A stretch of 64,000 bases of DNA from Helopsaltes ochotensis. Its lineage: Eukaryota; Chordata; Aves; Passeriformes; Locustellidae. Shown piece after piece: positions 62,101 to 64,000 of this stretch; position 1 is the first letter of the stretch; every line of letters starts with the position of its first letter. The position numbers and the translations under genes are program-made. Location: positions 234,745 through 298,744 of the forward strand of contig VXBM01000424.1 in NCBI GenBank assembly GCA_013400155.1, given 5' to 3'. The notes beneath the pieces are model-generated. The model did not search any database. It worked only from the letters and a program-made list of their open reading frames with translations, and was not told the origin of the DNA.

Positions 62101-64000
62101 ATTAGAAAGTGATGTGGTAGTGGTATCAGCTGTAAGGAAAAGTTTTGAAATATTGTTTGTAAAGCTGATCCCACAGATCCTGCTTACTTGTTATATCAGC
62201 ACCACCTGCTGGTACCTCACATCTTTTCCATTGTAATGCTGGGAGAGTTTTCCCTTAACATTTCATTTAAGCTCTAAAAATATTTGGGGAGGCATTAGAA
62301 AGAAAGATTGTTGTTTCCTAAACTCATTGAAGCCCCCTCCCCAAACAATTTATACTGATGTTATTTCATCTAAGGAGAACAGAAAAAGAGTTTTATCCAA
62401 ATCTCTTGAATACTAACTTAGGCAAATCTTGCTCTGAAACCAATAGAAAGGATCCAGGAAGTTGACTCCTGATTTGCATAATTTTTTTCACATGCTATCT
62501 AGCTCATCATATTTTTGCAACTGAAACAAAATTGGATTAATCAGCACAGTGAATGATTCCGAACAGATTTGTACACACACCACGATTCACCTGTTGAGAC
62601 ATTTCTAAGGGAGGATTCATCTCACCTAACACAGTCACATCCAGGAGTCTGTTTCCAATTCAGCTGAATGCATCTTCTATTTTTAGCTGACAAAATATAT
62701 CACTTTTTTTTTTTGCTATTTTGAACTCGAATTCTACTTCCCTTTTGCTAGACAGCCAAACCTACCAAATAGATGCCCAAGTGAAGTGGAACTACTTTAT
62801 TCATGCACTGGGAAAGGGAAACATAAGGATAGTGAAGTCTGTTCTTTCCTCTGGGAGGCAGCCAGCCATACATTCAGCTCTGGTCAAGACTCAGAGATGA
62901 TGTCCGTGATCCAAGTGAGGGGTGAAAATAGGTATCAAAGACACATGGCAGGGGAGATGGGTCATTGCAGCACAAGGATACTGGGGACACAAAAATGCTA
63001 AAGGCACTTACAGAAGAGGCTGGAAGTTCTAAAATGGCCTTAGGGAGGACAGAACATTTGGAAATATTTGGAGACAACCAAAGTGATCAGGGAAATGACA
63101 ACACTGTTGCTCTTTTGCAGTTATGGTAATTCAAAGTTTGTAACAAATTCCAATACAAATTGCAGAGTTAGGCCAAAGTAATTCTAGGTTGAAATGATTA
63201 TGAAATAGAAGAACATTAGACTTCAACAGCACTAAAAGGCCTATTTTAACATACTGAGTTTAAGGACTGTAGTGCTTTAGAAATTAGAAATACGTGTAGA
63301 TTTTTAACAGACTATGTTCTATTAGTTTTGATGTTTGGTGGTGACTTTATTTTTTTTTTTAAATACAAATGTGAATCTCTCAGCCCCTAAGAAATTTCCT
63401 TTAATTTATCATACAATGTTATCAGTTGCAAAACAGCTGGTACATTGTGACCATAGGCCACGACAAGCCATTGTGTTCACCCCAAGCCTTTTCTTGTTCC
63501 TAAATTATTTTCTGTGGGAAATTTCCCTCTAACACAGTTTACTTCACATCCACAAGATGCCCTCCTCCTCATTGCATTTCCCCCTTTCCAGCACAAGCTT
63601 CATGGGACTGAAGCTCATGGAGAAGCAATAGCATCAGGGAATTCCCTGCTGCCCACTAGTCACAAAACCAGTTTAAAAGGACTATGCATTTTTTGCAAAA
63701 TCCAAGGAAACTAATTTCAATACTAATGCTATGTCAGCACTTACTCATTTGCTTCTTGGGTAAGAGAGATACAAGTTCTCTAACCAAGAAAAGATTATAG
63801 TTCACTGGGGCTTCAGAAATGCATTTAAAAGTTTTTTTCTTATCGGCATTCTCCACACTCTAGCATGGAGAATTTTGTCCCTTTATATCTGTACTTTTTA
63901 TTTACTATTTTACTTTTACTTGTATTTTTATGTTTGTTTCTGGACAGCACCGACACAGTAGTGAAATTTTGGGGAAAAAAAACCTGACTGCCAAAAAGAA
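56129..64000. other. Non-coding sequence, no gene seen
   Basis: About 7.9 kb of AT-rich sequence. The longest frames are 58875-59171 plus (98 codons) and 59086-59364 minus (92 codons); they overlap on opposite strands and are unrecognised. An AAC trinucleotide run occupies 61304-61321. No transposon is recognised. Confidence 0.55.
61304..61321. repeat. AAC trinucleotide repeat
   Basis: About five AAC units flanked by A-rich sequence: a minor microsatellite. Confidence 0.85.

Noticed and set aside
1..64000. A novel multi-gene system, CRISPR array or phage-like module
   Set aside because: No clustered genes, no regularly spaced direct repeats with unique spacers, and base composition and repeats are those of vertebrate non-coding DNA.

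Overview
The window looks like a stretch of bird (or at least sauropsid) nuclear genome: a gene-poor, AT-rich block, either intergenic or inside a very large intron. The main evidence is five remnants of CR1, the dominant LINE of birds. They have recognisable CR1 3' ends, and one retains a decayed reverse-transcriptase C-terminus. The other repeats are ordinary vertebrate ones: homopolymer tracts, a TATC microsatellite and a 25-bp minisatellite. Nothing suggests a bacterial, plasmid or phage source, and I saw no tRNA, rRNA, CRISPR array or operon. The order or species of bird cannot be read from this.

Layout. 1-6.3 kb is AT-rich with one small GC-rich island (2861-3028) that stays open on both strands and could be an exon. 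6.3-6.5 kb holds a short CR1 tail. 7.7-9.3 kb is the most gene-like part: a possible minus-strand exon with clean splice sites (7758-7879), then a plus-strand TATA box and possible first exon ending in a consensus donor (8507-8602), then about 650 bp of GC-richer sequence. 12.05-13.38 kb carries two CR1 copies in opposite orientation whose truncated 5' ends meet. 15.2-15.9 kb has a perfect 20-bp palindrome, a possible exon with a GCA repeat, and a 60-bp poly-A tract. 28.35-28.85 kb has the TATC microsatellite followed by a small CpG-dense patch. 41.8-42.2 kb is another CR1, followed by the 25-bp minisatellite at 43 kb. 56.05 kb has the last CR1 tail. The rest is unremarkable non-coding sequence.

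No complete protein-coding gene can be supported. Open frames elsewhere are short, match no family I recognise, and have the length expected by chance in 64 kb. The best of these (longest, 169 codons at 19401-19910) is explained by strand-asymmetric purine content. I found no convincing new biological system. The items most worth checking are the 8.5-kb promoter/first-exon candidate, the two minus-strand exon candidates at 7.8 and 2.9 kb, which have compatible splice phases, and the CpG patch at 28.7 kb.
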